From: JBQSUQ01 sp052384575
Lineage (GTDB): Bacteria; Pseudomonadota; Gammaproteobacteria; Enterobacterales; Pasteurellaceae
Length of the DNA: 64,000 nt
Assembly (NCBI GenBank): GCA_052384575.1
Contig: JBQSUQ010000005.1
Strand: one strand, 5' to 3'
In this document: piece by piece, positions 63,068 to 64,000 of the stretch
Position numbering within the stretch: position 1 is the stretch's first letter
Layout of the letters: the number at the start of each line of letters is the position of its first letter
Notes under the pieces: generated by a model
Told to the model about the DNA's origin: nothing
The model's input: the letters and a program-made list of their open reading frames with translations, nothing else
Databases searched by the model: none
Position numbers and translations under genes: made by a program

Positions 63068-63115
63068 TTGAAACTATTTTTCATCATTGTATAATGCTGC
63101 TCGAAAAATAGTTTC
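63068..63115 (+). promoter_or_regulatory. tRNA-Leu promoter inside a 13-bp inverted repeat
   Basis: TTGAAA (63068-63073) and TATAAT (63090-63095) are 16 bases apart, with a start expected near 63102. The arms GAAACTATTTTTC (63070-63082) and GAAAAATAGTTTC (63103-63115) are perfect inverted copies that bracket the -10. Confidence 0.75.
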
Positions 63116-63122
63116 AACACTT

Positions 63123-63209
63123 GCCAGTGTGACGAAATTGGTAGACGTAGCGGATTCAAAATCCGCCGCCCTTAAAAGCGTGTCGGTTCGAGTCCGACCA
63201 CTGGCACCA
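63123..63209 (+). tRNA. tRNA-Leu, anticodon CAA
   Basis: 87 nt with encoded CCA (63207-63209). Acceptor arms GCCAGTG and CACTGGC pair perfectly. The anticodon arm GCGGA-TTCAAAA-TCCGC places CAA at positions 34-36, reading UUG. A long variable arm follows, then the T-arm with GTTCGAGTC. The long variable arm confirms a class II tRNA. Its 3' half is a usual integration target for phage, and an integrase gene follows at 236 bases. Confidence 0.97.
63185..63209 (+). other. Putative attachment site at the tRNA-Leu 3' end
   Basis: The T-arm and acceptor end of tRNA-Leu is the likely crossover region for the adjacent integrase. The matching repeat at the far end of the element would be outside this window, so this is inferred from position only. 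Confidence 0.4.
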
Positions 63210-63345
63210 TATTGCCTTTTCTACTCTTTCGTAATCTTCCCAACTCTTACACTAAACCCCTTGATACATAAGGCTTCATAGCGCATTTATCTTTTCTATT
63301 CTTTCGCGTTCTTATCAAATTATACATTTACAATCGCGGATTTTT

Positions 63346-63414
63346 GTAGGATATTTAGTAGGATAATATTGTAGGATAGCTTTTAAATATCAAAAATCAC
63401 TAAAAATATCCTAC
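63346..63414. repeat. Cluster of GTAGGATA repeats before the integrase
   Basis: GTAGGATA occurs at 63346-63353, 63358-63365 and 63371-63378, 12-13 bases apart, and inverted (TATCCTAC) at 63407-63414. The first and last copies share 14 bases (TTTGTAGGATATTT) as an inverted pair. Position between tRNA and integrase suggests integrase arm-type or excisionase sites. Confidence 0.7.
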
Positions 63415-63445
63415 AAAGAACGTGGCAAGGCTTGAGGGGTAAGGC

Positions 63446-63720
63446 ATGGCAAGGGGTGGAAAATCTTTAACTGATACACAAATAGCAAAGGCAAAACCAA
63501 AACTAGAAAATGGGGCGTTAGTTGAAAACTGTCTTTATGATAAAGTCGGCTTGCAATTAGTTGTTACCCCAAAAGGTCGCAAGATATGGCGGTTTAACTA
63601 TTGTAAACCTATCACAAAAAAGCGAACTGAAATAAGTCTAGGCAAATATCCCGAAATTTCACTACAACAGGCGAGAAAGTTACGAGATGAATATTTAGTC
63701 TTACTTGCGCAAGGTATAAC
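63446..63720 (+). pseudogene. Tyrosine integrase, N-terminal fragment
   Basis: The first ~91 residues match the arm-binding domain (DUF4102 type) of P4-like integrases: SLTDTQIAKAKPK, LVVTPKGRKIWRFNY, EISLGKYPEISLQQARKLRDE and LLAQGI. After about position 63716-63722 the frame continues into unrelated sequence (TPTFLYPNLRERS) and stops at 63781. The core and catalytic domains are missing. A GAGGGG ribosome site precedes ATG 63446. It cannot be an active recombinase as it stands; a full copy might exist if this is an inversion junction or an assembly artefact. Confidence 0.85.
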
Positions 63721-64000
63721 CCCAACATTCTTGTATCCGAACCTGCGCGAGCGATCACATTCACAATATCTGCTGCTTTAGCATTTGCGTTGTCTGATAA
63801 ATGATTGATCACATCGCCAAAACGTGCCATTTCCTTGATAGGCTTACCGAGTACGTTTGCCATTGTTGCCATTGCCGTCCCTGCATCGCCTGCTGCCATA
63901 TCAAAAGCAACACCCATTTTGGCTGCGTCCTGCGCATAACCAAGCAAATATTCTCGAGCGATACCAGCTTGTCCTCCTGCTGCCACAATCGCTGCTATTT
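63720..64000 (-). pseudogene. Phage tail tape-measure protein, fragment running off the right edge
   Basis: The frame is open from the right edge leftwards. It reads IVAAGGQAGIAREYLLGYAQDAAKMGVAFDMAAGDAGTAMATMANVLGKP and so on in phage TP901/Mu-like tape-measure style (quoted segments: GGQAGIARE, AKMGVAFDM, IARAGSDTRMLG). Similarity ends near 63720, where the sequence becomes antisense integrase. Thus the protein is truncated at its C-terminal side and fused to nonsense, stopping at 63612. It shows that prophage structural genes, normally many kilobases from the integrase, have been brought next to it. Confidence 0.75.

Noticed and set aside
63087..63281. 64-codon frame over the tRNA-Leu gene
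   Set aside because: It is a chance frame through the tRNA; the tRNA structure is complete.
1..64000. CRISPR arrays, insertion sequences or rRNA operons
   Set aside because: No regularly spaced repeats, transposase genes or rRNA sequence were seen anywhere in the window.

Overview
The window is chromosomal DNA of a Haemophilus-type Pasteurellaceae, most likely a Haemophilus species other than influenzae. The evidence is AT-rich DNA, protein sequences typical of the genus, and dozens of copies of the Hin-type uptake signal core AAGTGCGGT/ACCGCACTT inside and between genes. As far as I recall the H. influenzae Rd map, the gene order differs a lot. H. parainfluenzae or a relative is a reasonable guess, but the sequence alone does not prove it.

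Layout. 1-1142: end of an ABC-2 exporter (permease cut by the left edge, plus its ATPase). 1325-5938: trpE-trpG-trpD-trpC(F) behind a TrpR-controlled promoter. 5939-7774: modA and modE, divergent around a ModE-like box, with no modBC. A CRP site, an extended -10 and a terminator between trpC and modA outline a possible ~100-nt small RNA. 7870-15680: a complete FTR1/P19-type iron uptake cassette (FTR1 permease, P19, DUF2318 protein, two FtsX-like permeases, ATPase, TlpA-like lipoprotein, cytochrome c). 15852-17863: trpB-trpA with their own TrpR operator.

17996-30604: housekeeping genes (purEK, aspartate aminotransferase, an AAA kinase-like gene, smpB, hflKC, purA, argG, an NAD-binding protein, purC, rplY, a 44-codon small membrane ORF, fnr). 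30738-33600: uspE, a DUF440 protein, queF, carbonic anhydrase. 33648-42079 (minus strand): topA, yfbV, cvpA, purF, pntA, pntB. 42187-43077: a LysR regulator. 43097-61993 (minus strand): usg-like gene, AzgA purine permease, DsrE protein, recB, recD, bioD, pheS, an unknown secreted protein, pheT, ihfA, nlpC-like, pepN, pyrD, PHP phosphoesterase. 62056-62996: ybaK-like gene and a DUF2799 lipoprotein. 63123-63209: tRNA-Leu(CAA). 63446-64000: an integrase N-terminus joined directly to an opposite-strand phage tape-measure fragment, i.e. a rearranged prophage.

How it works together. Tryptophan synthesis is split into two TrpR-controlled units that flank the metal-uptake block. Purine genes are scattered but purEK, purC and cvpA-purF each carry a PurR-like box. 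The iron cassette has Fur-like and FNR-like sites upstream. Many transcription units end in inverted pairs of uptake signals that look like intrinsic terminators. The least explained items are the CRP-linked small-RNA candidate, the secreted protein inserted between pheS and pheT, the extra cysteine in the FNR cluster motif, the inverted repeat around the tRNA-Leu promoter, and the phage junction.
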